DNA of 33,846 bases from Candidatus Saccharimonadota bacterium (lineage in GTDB: Bacteria > Patescibacteriota > Saccharimonadia > Saccharimonadales > Saccharimonadaceae): assembly GCA_024697865.1 (NCBI GenBank), contig JAILSC010000020.1, forward strand, positions 1-33,846, written 5' to 3'. Shown one piece after another: positions 1 to 7,578 of the stretch (the first letter of the stretch is position 1; the number at the start of each line of letters is the position of its first letter). The notes beneath the pieces were generated by a model that saw nothing but the letters and a program-made list of their open reading frames with translations, made no database searches and had not been told where the DNA came from. A program made the position numbers and the translations under genes.

Positions 1-4
1 CACA

Positions 5-229
5 ATGCCAAACAATAACGCCCACGGTACCGAATTACGAGACACTGAAGGTAGAACTGTTAAGAGTAGTAATATCCTACTCAAGAATGATGTCCAATTA
101 CCAGATGGGGATTATGCTCATAAGCCAGCATTAGATGAGACTATGGAGAACTACGCCATCAAACCCCCTATAGGAACACCATCAACTAGCAACCAACAAC
201 CTAACAATAATCAAAATATGGAGGAATAA
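5..229 (+). CDS. Small hydrophilic protein of unknown function, possibly 5'-partial
   Basis: I do not recognise this 74-residue protein. It is rich in Asn, Pro, Thr and Gln, has no hydrophobic segment and ends in a low-complexity Asn/Gln tail, so it is probably disordered. An ATG lies 4 bases from the window edge, so it cannot be decided whether this is the true start or an internal Met of a longer gene entering from the left. Its last codons carry the GGAGG that serves as ribosome binding site for the next gene 3 nt downstream, so the two are probably cotranscribed. That it is coding rests on the open frame and this coupling only. Confidence 0.45.
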   Translation: MPNNNAHGTELRDTEGRTVKSSNILLKNDVQLPDGDYAHKPALDETMENYAIKPPIGTPSTSNQQPNNNQNMEE

Positions 230-232
230 AAC

Positions 233-499
233 ATGAATAAAATCACAATTAACGAAATAGTCACTCTTGATAATGGTAAAGAATTCTACTGTTTTCAGGT
301 TTTAAATCATGAAGGCACGGAGTATCTTTATTTAATTAGCACAACCACGCCAATTGAAGTTCGCCTTGTCAAGCAACAAATAATTGACGGCTCATTACGT
401 ATGGATATTATTGATGATAAAGAAGAAAAACTTTTCGCATTAAAACTATTTCAGGATGAACATAAAGCCAAACAAAATACAACGCAGACTAGTTATTAA
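233..499 (+). CDS. Small protein of unknown function, DUF1292-like in style
   Basis: 88 residues, preceded by GGAGG at 220-224 with good spacing to the ATG. The sequence looks like a small beta-rich domain: an ITINEIVTLDNGKEFYCFQVL stretch followed by strands around EYLYLIS and IEVRLVK, then an acidic helical tail. The pattern (an 'I..LDNGKEF.CF.VL...G.EYLYL' N-terminus) recalls small DUF1292-type proteins, but that is a resemblance of style and not a firm family call. It has no signal peptide or membrane segment. Codons are more A/T-rich than in the housekeeping genes downstream, as for the gene before it. Both could be poorly expressed or acquired. Confidence 0.6.
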   Translation: MNKITINEIVTLDNGKEFYCFQVLNHEGTEYLYLISTTTPIEVRLVKQQIIDGSLRMDIIDDKEEKLFALKLFQDEHKAKQNTTQTSY

Positions 500-540
500 C
501 TTATTTGTATTTCATATACCTACGCCTTGCTATCTCGTGC

Positions 541-558
541 CATAATTAAATAAAGGAG
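541..558 (+). promoter_or_regulatory. Extended -10 element and Shine-Dalgarno of the TfoX-N gene
   Basis: TGcCATAAT (-10 hexamer at 541-546) lies in the 60-nt gap after the upstream gene. It is followed by AAAGGAG at 552-558, 4 nt before the ATG at 563. No convincing -35 box is seen; extended -10 promoters do not need one. Confidence 0.45.
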
Positions 559-562
559 TTTG

Positions 563-865
563 ATGTCTAGCACCAAAGAATACAGAGACTACATCCTAGA
601 ACAATTATCTGAACTACCAGGCATTACCTGTCGCCCCATGATGGGCGAATTTTTATTGTACCTAGACGGAGCTTTATTTGGTGGCATCTATGATGATCGT
701 CTCTTGGTCAAAATCGTCCCCGAAACCAAAGACTATCAAATGTCTGAAGAAATCCCCTACCCCAAGGGTAAACCAATGTATTTAATTGAAGATGTCGACG
801 ACAAAAATTTATTAAAGGAAATAATAATTAAGACCAAAGAAGGTTTAGTCAATAGAGAACGCTAA
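563..865 (+). CDS. TfoX N-terminal domain protein
   Basis: 100 residues matching the TfoX_N family (PF04993): the 'RPMMGEFLLYLDGALFGGIYDDRLLVK' core, followed by a PYPKGKPMY element and a C-terminal helix. The domain is named after the Haemophilus/Vibrio competence regulator TfoX/Sxy, but stand-alone TfoX_N proteins are common in bacteria without a proven role, so a competence function should not be assumed. An in-frame TTG lies 3 nt upstream of the ATG. I chose the ATG at 563 because the AAAGGAG site would be only 1 nt from the TTG. Only the C-terminal TfoX_C (helix-hairpin-helix) domain of full-length proteins is missing. Confidence 0.85.
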   Translation: MSSTKEYRDYILEQLSELPGITCRPMMGEFLLYLDGALFGGIYDDRLLVKIVPETKDYQMSEEIPYPKGKPMYLIEDVDDKNLLKEIIIKTKEGLVNRER

Positions 866-879
866 AGAAACGAATACAA

Positions 880-1524
880 TTATCTATACTTCCACCCCAG
901 TGACTGATAAAAGTCCATCGCTGTCGGCAAATCTAAGTTTTTCAGGGTCAAATTAGTCACTTCGTCTAACATTATCACCGCAAATAACGAGATCGTTAAT
1001 ATCAGAAAGCCACGCTTGCTCATTTTTCTTGCCAGAAAAACACCAAACGGCATCACTATATAGGCTAAGGCTAAACAGCCAATCGCGAACACTGTTGCGC
1101 TTGCAAGACACACAAACCCGCCAATATTGCCAAAGTTCCACGGCTCTCCGTTATAATCCCAATACCTAGTTCCATCACCGATAGTATAAACTAACCAGCC
1201 GGCTGCCAGCTCTAGGGCGCCAGTCACGAAAAATGAAATTACGAATACCGCCCAGGGATAGCGCCGAAACTTATAAGCTAATGAGGTCACCAGAATCGCC
1301 CCAATCGCATAAATATTTATCCAGGGTAAAAGATTTCCGCCCTTCATATACCAGATTCCATCACCCTCATTTATAAAAGTAAAGATAAACTCGTATATCC
1401 ACCCTACCATCCCCGCAATCACCACAATCAAGAACGCGATTCCTGCCTTTTGGTAAAGCTTCAATTTCACTTTATCCTCCAGGTAATCGCGATAATTTTG
1501 CTTGAAACTTAGTTTCTTAGCCAT
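880..1524 (-). CDS. Multi-pass membrane protein of the putative 'ABC-transporter type IV' family (PF06541-like)
   Basis: 214 residues with about five to six membrane segments. Conserved-looking elements are GMVGWIYEFIF in the first segment, a loop KGGNLLPWINIYAIGA, FFVTGALELAAGWLVY, and WDYNGEPWNFGNIGGFVCL. This order of Glu- and Trp-containing motifs is that of PF06541, annotated as a putative ABC-type permease, although no ATPase partner gene is adjacent and transport has not been shown for the family. The frame is open further upstream, but I place the start at the ATG at 1524: the -10 box TATAAT (1532-1537, minus strand) ends 7 nt before it, so an upstream start would lie in or before the promoter. 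The mRNA should be leaderless. Confidence 0.75.
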   Translation of the reverse strand: MAKKLSFKQNYRDYLEDKVKLKLYQKAGIAFLIVVIAGMVGWIYEFIFTFINEGDGIWYMKGGNLLPWINIYAIGAILVTSLAYKFRRYPWAVFVISFFVTGALELAAGWLVYTIGDGTRYWDYNGEPWNFGNIGGFVCLASATVFAIGCLALAYIVMPFGVFLARKMSKRGFLILTISLFAVIMLDEVTNLTLKNLDLPTAMDFYQSLGWKYR

Positions 1525-1531
1525 TAGTCTT

Positions 1532-1540
1532 ATTATAACA
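1532..1540 (-). promoter_or_regulatory. Extended -10 promoter, leaderless mRNA
   Basis: TGtTATAAT on the minus strand, with the hexamer at 1532-1537. It is 7 nt from the ATG at 1524, so transcription should begin at or next to the start codon. Confidence 0.65.
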
Positions 1541-1558
1541 TCTTCTACATATAAATTT

Positions 1559-1583
1559 AAGGCCCGGATCAAATCCGAGCCTT
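1559..1583 (-). terminator. Rho-independent terminator of the 1595-2056 gene
   Basis: On the minus strand AAGGCTCGGAT pairs with ATCCGGGCCTT around a 3-nt loop (11 bp, one G-U pair). It is followed by an A/T-rich TAAATTTATAT stretch. It sits 12 nt after the stop codon. Confidence 0.7.
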
Positions 1584-1594
1584 AATTTGGTTGG

Positions 1595-2056
1595 CTACTT
1601 CTTGCGGGTTTTGGCTGCTTCAGCCAGCATTTCTGGGAAGCCGGCTAGTGCCGGGCAACTGCTGAAAGTGGAGTAAATTTGCTGTTCTAAGTCGCTAGAA
1701 TAGGGCAACTCTTCCACTTTGACTTCGGCCAAATTTCGTTCAACGAAATTCCCGCCAGATTTTTCTCGTGTCGCCCACACACCTTGGCCGTCCTTCAAAT
1801 TCTCTATCATGCAGAGCAGCATATCCTGCGGTGGGTTATCGTACATTTTATAGAAATAAAATTCTATGCCATGCCTATTCGAGAATCCTCCTGCCAGATA
1901 GCTAGTGGCGCCAGCTTTCATGGTGTCACCGTCTCCTAGTTCTTCACAGCGTCCCCAGAAAATCGGCAGTTCCCCCATTACGACTTCACCGACGAAAATT
2001 TGGCCCAGGCCATCATCTTGCTCGAAGTATCCAACAATTCTAAACAACTTGCTCAA
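1595..2056 (-). CDS. Protein of unknown function
   Basis: 153 residues if started at the TTG at 2056; I do not recognise the family. The frame is open back to 2158, but a -10 box (TATAAT, 2091-2096) and a very strong purine-rich ribosome site (GGGGAGGGGG, 2062-2071) lie inside that extension, 5 nt before the TTG. The protein is soluble and acidic, with several Cys and Trp residues (FWGRCEELGDGDTMKAGATSYLAGGF; ATREKSGGNFVERNLAEV) and no motif I can assign. It is transcribed divergently from sufC. That position might mean a link to iron-sulfur assembly, but nothing in the sequence shows it. Confidence 0.65.
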   Translation of the reverse strand: MSKLFRIVGYFEQDDGLGQIFVGEVVMGELPIFWGRCEELGDGDTMKAGATSYLAGGFSNRHGIEFYFYKMYDNPPQDMLLCMIENLKDGQGVWATREKSGGNFVERNLAEVKVEELPYSSDLEQQIYSTFSSCPALAGFPEMLAEAAKTRKK

Positions 2057-2090
2057 TTTTACCCCCTCCCCTAGAGCACTCTGTGGTTTA

Positions 2091-2131
2091 ATTATAACAT
2101 TCTCCCCAGTAAAAAGCGGATATGATATAAT
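2091..2131. promoter_or_regulatory. Divergent promoters between the unknown gene and sufC
   Basis: Minus strand: TATAAT at 2091-2096 for the TTG-started gene. Plus strand: the extended box TGaTATAAT with hexamer 2126-2131, 7 nt before the sufC GTG. The two boxes are 29 bp apart, so the polymerases would compete for the same DNA. No clear operator is seen. Confidence 0.6.
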
Positions 2132-2138
2132 TAGCCCA

Positions 2139-2837
2139 GTGTTAGAGTTAAAAAACATCAGTTACGAAATCAAGCAGTCCAAGCAGAAAATCCTGGATCA
2201 GGTTTCGCTGCGAATTGAACCGGGCACCCTTACCGTAATTACCGGTCCAAATGGGAGTGGCAAATCCACCCTCGCCCAGATTATCATGGGCATCAAGACT
2301 CCCACTAGCGGCCAAATCATTTTTGGTGGTGGCGATATCACCAAAGACGATATCACTGCTCGCGCTAAAAAAGGCATTAGTTTTTCTTTTCAACAACCCG
2401 TTAAATTCCAAGGTCTGACCGTCTATGAACTACTAAATATCGCTAATGGGGAGTTGTTTTCTCCGGTAGAAGCCGGTCAAGTTCTTGAACAAGTTGGTCT
2501 TAATCCCGACGATTATTTGAAACGCGAAATCAACACCAAACTCTCTGGCGGGGAATTAAAACGCATTGAAATTGCCTCTATTCTCGCCCGTAAAGACGCC
2601 AAGTTGCTGATTTTTGACGAACCCGAAGCCGGTATTGATCTCTGGAGTTTTCAAGATTTAACCAAACTCTTCCAAAAAATTCGCTGCGAGTATCCAGATA
2701 AATCCCTTGTCATTATTTCTCACCAAGAAAAAATCCTAAAAATCGCCGACGAAATTATCATTCTTGAAAACGGCAGCATCGCTAAAAAAGGTGCCCCCGC
2801 CCAAATCATTTCAGAGATCAAGGAGGCAAAACCATGA
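2139..2837 (+). CDS. sufC: SufC, ATPase of the SufBC iron-sulfur cluster assembly complex
   Basis: 232-residue cytoplasmic ABC-type ATPase that drives Fe-S cluster assembly on SufB. Visible motifs: Walker A GPNGSGKST (about residues 36-44), a Q-loop region FSFQQP near 83, signature LSGGELKR (135-142), Walker B LLIFDEPEAGID (156-167, with Glu161) and the switch His in ISHQEK. The DEPEAGID form after Walker B and LSGG-[EK]-LKR are typical of SufC rather than of import or export ATPases. The start is GTG at 2139, 7 nt after a TATAAT box; an open frame back to 1905 is antisense to the divergent gene and is not coding. Its stop overlaps the sufB start by 4 nt (ATGA), so the two are translationally coupled. 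Confidence 0.93.
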   Translation: MLELKNISYEIKQSKQKILDQVSLRIEPGTLTVITGPNGSGKSTLAQIIMGIKTPTSGQIIFGGGDITKDDITARAKKGISFSFQQPVKFQGLTVYELLNIANGELFSPVEAGQVLEQVGLNPDDYLKREINTKLSGGELKRIEIASILARKDAKLLIFDEPEAGIDLWSFQDLTKLFQKIRCEYPDKSLVIISHQEKILKIADEIIILENGSIAKKGAPAQIISEIKEAKP

Positions 2838-3790
2838 AATTGTCTAAGGAAGAAACTCAAATCTTTTGCGAAGTAATTACTGGAGGGTCGGACACGACTC
2901 AAGAAACATTATCTCAGCTAGTAGCACCAGAGAGTGCCTATAATTTCCGTGTCAACGGCAAGTCCATCAGTCGTCACTCTACCGAGAATATTAATATTGT
3001 ACCTAAATCAGATGGCCAAGGTTTAGATGTTTATATCGCACCTGACACCAAACACGAAACGGTCCATATCCCCGTAGCTATCAGCGTCACGGGCCACAAA
3101 GAAACAGTCTATAATGATTTTCATATTGGCGAAAACGCTGAAGTCGTCATCATTGCCGGCTGCGGTATCTATAATTGTGGCGGCGTTGACTCAGTTCATG
3201 ACGGAATTCATCGTTTCGACGTCGGCAAAGGCGCTAATATCACCTACATCGAGAAGCACTATGGCTTTGGTCAAGGCCGCGGTGGTAAAATCCTTAATCC
3301 TACCACTGAGGTACATTTAAAGGCGGGCGCCATCGCTCACCTTGAGCTCGAACAAATCAAAGGCGTCGACTCTACTATTAGAAATACTGTCGCTAAACTA
3401 GAACAGAACGCCAAACTTACCGTCAAAGAACGTTTAATGACTCACGGCCGCCAAATCGCCGAAAGTAGCTACGATATTCAATTGAAAGGGAAAGACTCTA
3501 CCGCCGATCTTGAATCCCGCTCCATCGCCCAGGACTATTCAACCCAAACCTTCAAATCCACCATTACCGCTACCGCCAAATCTCGCGGCCACTCCGCCTG
3601 TGATGCTATTATTATGGACCAAGCTAAAGTTTTTGCTCTTCCGGCCTTAAACGCCGAAATTAAAGACGCCGAACTCATCCATGAAGCCGCCATTGGCAAG
3701 CTAGCTTCTGATCAAATCACCAAGCTCATGACCCTTGGACTGACTCAGGCTCAAGCCGAATCCCACATTATCAATGGATTTTTGAAATAA
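2834..3790 (+). CDS. sufB: SufB/SufD-family scaffold protein of the minimal SufBC (SmsCB-like) type
   Basis: 318 residues, clearly shorter than proteobacterial SufB (about 495) and like the short SufB of archaea and clostridia that works with SufC alone. The right-handed beta-helix core is recognisable from CGIYNCGGVDSVHDGIHRF through ILNPTTEV, QIKGVDSTIR and RLMTHGRQIAESSY. The Cys in SACDAIIMD aligns with the scaffold Cys405 region of E. coli SufB (QCDSMLIG), and the Glu of LIHEAAIGK with Glu434. The C-terminus, ITKLMTLGLTQAQAESHIINGFLK, is the family's usual end. The start overlaps the sufC stop (ATGA). No sufD, sufS, sufU or sufE gene lies nearby. Confidence 0.9.
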   Translation: MKLSKEETQIFCEVITGGSDTTQETLSQLVAPESAYNFRVNGKSISRHSTENINIVPKSDGQGLDVYIAPDTKHETVHIPVAISVTGHKETVYNDFHIGENAEVVIIAGCGIYNCGGVDSVHDGIHRFDVGKGANITYIEKHYGFGQGRGGKILNPTTEVHLKAGAIAHLELEQIKGVDSTIRNTVAKLEQNAKLTVKERLMTHGRQIAESSYDIQLKGKDSTADLESRSIAQDYSTQTFKSTITATAKSRGHSACDAIIMDQAKVFALPALNAEIKDAELIHEAAIGKLASDQITKLMTLGLTQAQAESHIINGFLK

Positions 3791-3805
3791 AAAGCATAAA
3801 AAGTC

Positions 3806-3834
3806 TTGCAATTCCATATTTAGTGTTATATACT
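3806..3834 (+). promoter_or_regulatory. nrdDG promoter
   Basis: -35 TTGCAA (3806-3811), 17-bp spacer, -10 TATACT (3829-3834). Transcription should start near 3841, leaving a leader of about 56 nt with an AAGGAGG site at 3881-3887. Confidence 0.7.
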
Positions 3835-3859
3835 AGATAACAGACACCAAATATAGCGT
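3811..3859 (+). promoter_or_regulatory. Two NrdR-box-like operators
   Basis: Two 16-bp imperfect palindromes match the NrdR-box consensus acaCwAtATaTwGtgt: ATTCCATATTTAGTGT (3811-3826, about 12 of 16) and ACACCAAATATAGCGT (3844-3859, about 13 of 16). Their starts are 33 bp apart, about three helical turns, as is usual for paired NrdR boxes. The first overlaps the promoter spacer and the second lies just past the expected start of transcription. This predicts repression of nrdDG by NrdR when (d)ATP is high. Confidence 0.75.
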
Positions 3860-3896
3860 CATACATAAAAATTTGAACAAAAGGAGGTAATACAAA

Positions 3897-6092
3897 ATGT
3901 TCAAGCGCATCGTCAAAAGGGACGGCAAAATCACCAAATTTAATCCTGACAAAATCACCGAAGCTATTGCTAAGGCCGGCCTCGCTACTGGCGAGTTTAA
4001 AGCTGATCGCGCTAAAACTTTGACCGACAAAGTTATCAAACGCGCTGACGAGAAAATCACCGCTCGTACTCCTAATGTAGAGCAGATTCAAGACCTCGTC
4101 GAGGAAATTTTAATGGAATCCAGCTTCAAGAAAACTGCCCGCGCTTACATTCGTTACCGTCAGGAACGTTCTCGAGTACGTGATGCCAAATCCGACTTGA
4201 TGATGATTTATCGTACTATTAGCCACGCTGATGCCTCCGAAGATTCTGACGTTAAACGTTCTAATGCTAACGTCGACGGCGACTCCGCTATGGGTAAAAT
4301 GCTTCAATTCGGCGCCGAAGGTTCCAAAGTTTTCGCTAAGACTTTACTCCTCCGTCCTGATATTGCTGCCGCTCACGATAATGGTGACATTCACATTCAC
4401 GACCTAGATTTTTACGCTACTGGTACTCTGACTTGCTGCCAGTCCGATCCGTTCACTCTCTTCGAAAACGGCGGTTTTAACACCGGACATGGTCACCTTC
4501 GTACCCCTAATTCCATTGGCTCCTATGCCGCACTTGCGGCCATTCTCCTTCAGGCCAATCAGAACGAGCAGCACGGTGGTCAGTCTATTCCTAACTTTGA
4601 CTATGCTATGGCTCCTGGCGTGGATAAATCTTTCCGAAAAGCCTTAAAGCGTAATCTTGAAAAATACAACAAATTCGCTAACAAGAAATTGGATCTTAAA
4701 GTTAAAGATGATATTTGCTTTGGTGACGACGCTAAATTAAAACGCGCTAAATGGCCCAAAGAAGTCATCGAGGCCAGCAATGAAGATGCTGAGCGTGAAA
4801 CCCTCCAAGCTATGGAAGGCTTCATTCATAACCTCAACACCATGCATTCACGTGCCGGGGCTCAAGTTCCATTTACTAGTATTAACTTCGGTACCGACAC
4901 CACTCCATCTGGCCGCCTAGTTTCTAAATATCTTTTGGAGGCTACAGACAACGGTCTGGGCAAGGGCGAAACGCCTATTTTCCCAATCAGTATTTTCAAG
5001 GTCAAAGAAGGCGTTAACTATAATCCAGAAGATCCCAACTACGACCTCTTCAAGCGTTCAATGGAAGTCTCCAGCAAGCGTCTCTTCCCGAACTTCTGTT
5101 TCATCGATGCTCCTTACAACCTTAAGTACTACAAGCAGGGCGATTACCGTACCGAAATCGCCACCATGGGTTGCCGTACTCGCGTCTTTGCTTCAATCTT
5201 CCCAGAGTCAGACGGTATTGTTACCGGTCGTGGCAATCTATCATTCACCACCATTAACCTCGTTCGTATTGGTATTCATCACGGCATCTGCACCGGGGAA
5301 AGAAAGGAAGCAGACTGGAACGGCTTTTATAAAGAACTAGATGAAAAAATGGATCTGGTCAAAGATGAACTCCTCGAGCGCTTTGAATTCCAGGCCAACC
5401 AACACGTCCGTAACTTCCCGTTCTTGATGGGTCAAGGCAACTGGTTTGGCTCTGAAAAACTCGGTCCCAATGATACTTTGCGTAGCGTAATTAAGCACGG
5501 CACTCTTTCTATCGGCTTCATCGGCCTAGCGGAAACTCTGGTTGCCATGACTGGTAAACACCACGGTGAAGACGAAGACTCTCGTGAACTAGGCTTAGAT
5601 ATTATCACTCATATGCGTGAACGCTGTGATGGATATTCCAAGAAATACAAGCTTAACTTTAGCCTGCTAGCTACTCCCGCTGAAGGTATCGCCGGTCGCT
5701 TTACTAAGATCGATAGGAGAGAATATGGTATTATCCCGGGCGTCACCGACCGTGAATTCTATACTAACTCCTTCCACGTACCGGTTTACTACCCAATCTC
5801 TGCTTTTGAAAAAATCGAAATTGAGGGACCATATCACAATCTCTGTAATGCCGGCCACATTACCTATATCGAGCTAGATGGCGATCCTTCTCAAAACATC
5901 GCCGCCTTTGAATCTGTTATTCGCAAAATGCACGACGAAGGCATCGGTTATGGTTCGGTTAACCACCCAGTAGACCGTGATCCTGTCTGTGGCTTCTCTG
6001 GGGTAATCACCGGCAATCGTTGTCCGCACTGCGGCCGCCTAGAGGGCGATCTTCCGTTCGAAAAAGTTTATGCTGAAGCGAAAGGGAAGTAA
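3897..6092 (+). CDS. nrdD: Anaerobic (class III) ribonucleoside-triphosphate reductase
   Basis: 731 residues, full length. NrdD reduces ribonucleoside triphosphates to deoxyribonucleotides without oxygen, using a glycyl radical made by NrdG. An N-terminal ATP-cone (about residues 1-95, FKRIVKRDGKITKFNPDKI) is the allosteric dATP/ATP site. The catalytic barrel carries the conserved Cys pair in TGTLTCCQ (C180/C181) and the Cys of MGCRTRV (C426). The C-terminus, RDPVCGFSG (Gly699 in a glycyl-radical-like context) followed by CPHCGR (C709, C712), combines the radical loop with a zinc-type CxxC. Only three Cys are visible there, so the metal site may differ from the four-Cys form; I cannot say whether that is usual for this subfamily. 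It has an AAGGAGG ribosome site and its stop overlaps nrdG (TAATG). The NrdR boxes suggest nucleotide control. Confidence 0.95.
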   Translation: MFKRIVKRDGKITKFNPDKITEAIAKAGLATGEFKADRAKTLTDKVIKRADEKITARTPNVEQIQDLVEEILMESSFKKTARAYIRYRQERSRVRDAKSDLMMIYRTISHADASEDSDVKRSNANVDGDSAMGKMLQFGAEGSKVFAKTLLLRPDIAAAHDNGDIHIHDLDFYATGTLTCCQSDPFTLFENGGFNTGHGHLRTPNSIGSYAALAAILLQANQNEQHGGQSIPNFDYAMAPGVDKSFRKALKRNLEKYNKFANKKLDLKVKDDICFGDDAKLKRAKWPKEVIEASNEDAERETLQAMEGFIHNLNTMHSRAGAQVPFTSINFGTDTTPSGRLVSKYLLEATDNGLGKGETPIFPISIFKVKEGVNYNPEDPNYDLFKRSMEVSSKRLFPNFCFIDAPYNLKYYKQGDYRTEIATMGCRTRVFASIFPESDGIVTGRGNLSFTTINLVRIGIHHGICTGERKEADWNGFYKELDEKMDLVKDELLERFEFQANQHVRNFPFLMGQGNWFGSEKLGPNDTLRSVIKHGTLSIGFIGLAETLVAMTGKHHGEDEDSRELGLDIITHMRERCDGYSKKYKLNFSLLATPAEGIAGRFTKIDRREYGIIPGVTDREFYTNSFHVPVYYPISAFEKIEIEGPYHNLCNAGHITYIELDGDPSQNIAAFESVIRKMHDEGIGYGSVNHPVDRDPVCGFSGVITGNRCPHCGRLEGDLPFEKVYAEAKGK

Positions 6093-6652
6093 TGAGTCAA
6101 GGATTTAATCTTCACGATTACCTTTTGAATAATTTACCTAAACAGGTCGAAACTCCGGATGGCTACATCCGACTTTCGGGCCCCTTAGAGCGCGACAATA
6201 TCGTTAACGGGGATGGTCTTCGGGCTATCCTCTGGACTCAGGGTTGTCCCAACCACTGCAAAGGTTGCCAAAATCCTGAGACTTGGGACTACGACGCCGG
6301 CCAACTAGTCAAAATCGACGACATCAAAGCAGAATTAAAGACTTTCAAGGGACAAGATGGTCTCACTTTCTGTGGTGGTGAGCCCTTTGTTCAAGCCAAA
6401 GCCTGCAAAGAAATCGCTGATTGGTGTCGAAAAGAATTAGGTTGGAACGTCTGGAGCTTCACTGGTTTCACTCACGAAGTCATTAAGGAATACGGGCAGG
6501 AACCTTGGGAATTTCTAAAGTCTCTCGATGCCCTAATTGATGGCCCTTTCATCCTAGAAAAGCGTGATTTGAGCCTCCGCTTCCGTGGTTCGTCTAATCA
6601 GCGTTTGCTTAAATTGGAGTCGGGCACCGGTAAAATTTTGTCAATCGAATAA
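6092..6652 (+). CDS. nrdG: Anaerobic ribonucleotide reductase activating protein (radical SAM)
   Basis: 186 residues. It uses S-adenosylmethionine and a [4Fe-4S] cluster to install the glycyl radical on NrdD. The cluster-binding CxxxCxxC is CPNHCKGC (C52, C56, C59), followed by QNPETWD as in NrdG. The SAM-contacting GGEP motif is in LTFCGGEPF, and LDALIDGPFI and LSLRFRGSSNQR are typical of the family C-terminus. The start codon shares an A with the nrdD stop (TAATG), so the two are coupled. The cluster must come from the cell's Fe-S machinery, for which the adjacent sufCB operon is an obvious source (inference from proximity). Confidence 0.95.
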   Translation: MSQGFNLHDYLLNNLPKQVETPDGYIRLSGPLERDNIVNGDGLRAILWTQGCPNHCKGCQNPETWDYDAGQLVKIDDIKAELKTFKGQDGLTFCGGEPFVQAKACKEIADWCRKELGWNVWSFTGFTHEVIKEYGQEPWEFLKSLDALIDGPFILEKRDLSLRFRGSSNQRLLKLESGTGKILSIE

Positions 6653-6657
6653 TTGTT

Positions 6658-6666
6658 TGCTATAAT
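6658..6666 (+). promoter_or_regulatory. Extended -10 promoter of the Ig-like membrane protein gene
   Basis: TGcTATAAT with hexamer 6661-6666, immediately after nrdG. A GGAGG site follows at 6681-6685, 7 nt before the ATG at 6693. Confidence 0.65.
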
Positions 6667-6692
6667 AAGATAAAACAAGTGGAGGAACAAAA

Positions 6693-7553
6693 ATGGAAGA
6701 ACGTATGTTTACGCTCACCCCGATGAATCAGGACATCGAGCTAAAGGCAGGGCAGACTTATACCGGATCTATTACCGTAGTTAATCCTTCGGATGCCACT
6801 GAAGATTTTTCGTATAAAGTTTCAGTTAATCCCTTCAGCGTTATTGGCAGCGAATACAATGTAGATTTAGCTACCGAATATAATCGTTCTATGATGACCA
6901 AATGGATTACGATTGCTGAACCTACTGGTACTTTGAAGCCTAACGAATCTCGCCAAGTCGAGTTCACTATCAACGTTCCGGAAGGCGCTCCAGCTGGAGG
7001 TCAATATGCCGCCCTTACGGTTACAGCTGATAATTCTGGCGAAGATGGTGGTGGCTTGTCTGTCCAGAGCGTGCTAGAAATGGCCAGTGTTATCTACGCT
7101 AAAGTAGCCGGCGAGACTATTCATCAGGGTAAAATTTTGCAAAACAACGTGCCTTCTTTTGCCACTACTACACCAGTCATTCTTAGCGCTGAAATCGAGA
7201 ACACCGGCAACGTTCACGATTACGCTAACTACACCATCACCGTCACCGACGTATTTACCGGTCAAGTTATTTTGCCTACTGCCGAGAATGATGGCCATTA
7301 TTCCGAGGTTATTATGCCAGAGACTACTTACCACTCTGAGCGTGAAGTCAGCAATCTTCCAGCCATCGGTGTAGTCAAAGTTTCCCAGACTATCCGCTTC
7401 AACGGGGAAGTATCCGTCCAGGAAAACAACATTGTTATCTGTCCGGTTTGGTTTATGGTCTTAGTTCTCCTCACTTTGGCTGCCCTTATCACCACTATTG
7501 TCTTGATCATTAAGAAACACCGCCGACACAAAAAAGAACTCTCTGCCATCTAG
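6693..7553 (+). CDS. C-terminally anchored protein with Ig-like (DUF916/WxL-associated-like) domains
   Basis: 286 residues. The N-terminal domain (about 5-120) has the pattern of Ig-like or pilus-chaperone-like folds seen in DUF916 and NEW3 proteins: LTPMNQDIELKAGQTYTGSITVVNPSDATEDFSYKV, then a TLKPNESRQVEFTINVPEGAPAGGQYAAL element. A second beta domain with IENTGNVHDYANYTITVTD follows. One membrane segment (about 252-272) is followed by a basic tail, KKHRRHKKE. The positive-inside rule would place the bulk of the protein outside, yet no N-terminal signal peptide is present: the ATG at 6693 has the ribosome site and promoter right in front, and there is no room upstream. The next gene, rel, has its own promoter. 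Family assignment is by pattern only. Confidence 0.7.
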   Translation: MEERMFTLTPMNQDIELKAGQTYTGSITVVNPSDATEDFSYKVSVNPFSVIGSEYNVDLATEYNRSMMTKWITIAEPTGTLKPNESRQVEFTINVPEGAPAGGQYAALTVTADNSGEDGGGLSVQSVLEMASVIYAKVAGETIHQGKILQNNVPSFATTTPVILSAEIENTGNVHDYANYTITVTDVFTGQVILPTAENDGHYSEVIMPETTYHSEREVSNLPAIGVVKVSQTIRFNGEVSVQENNIVICPVWFMVLVLLTLAALITTIVLIIKKHRRHKKELSAI

Positions 7554-7563
7554 ACTCTAAAAG

Positions 7564-7572
7564 TGTTATAAT
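7564..7572 (+). promoter_or_regulatory. Extended -10 promoter of rel, leaderless
   Basis: TGtTATAAT with hexamer 7567-7572, 6 nt before the ATG at 7579. No Shine-Dalgarno fits in between. Confidence 0.7.
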
Positions 7573-7578
7573 GGTTGT

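Noticed and set aside
560-562. TTG start for the TfoX-N gene
   Set aside because: It is 1 nt from the ribosome site; the ATG at 563 has acceptable spacing.
1905-2138. N-terminal extension of the sufC reading frame
   Set aside because: It is antisense to a divergent gene, contains the sufC promoter, and does not look like any SufC N-terminus; the GTG at 2139 fits the family.
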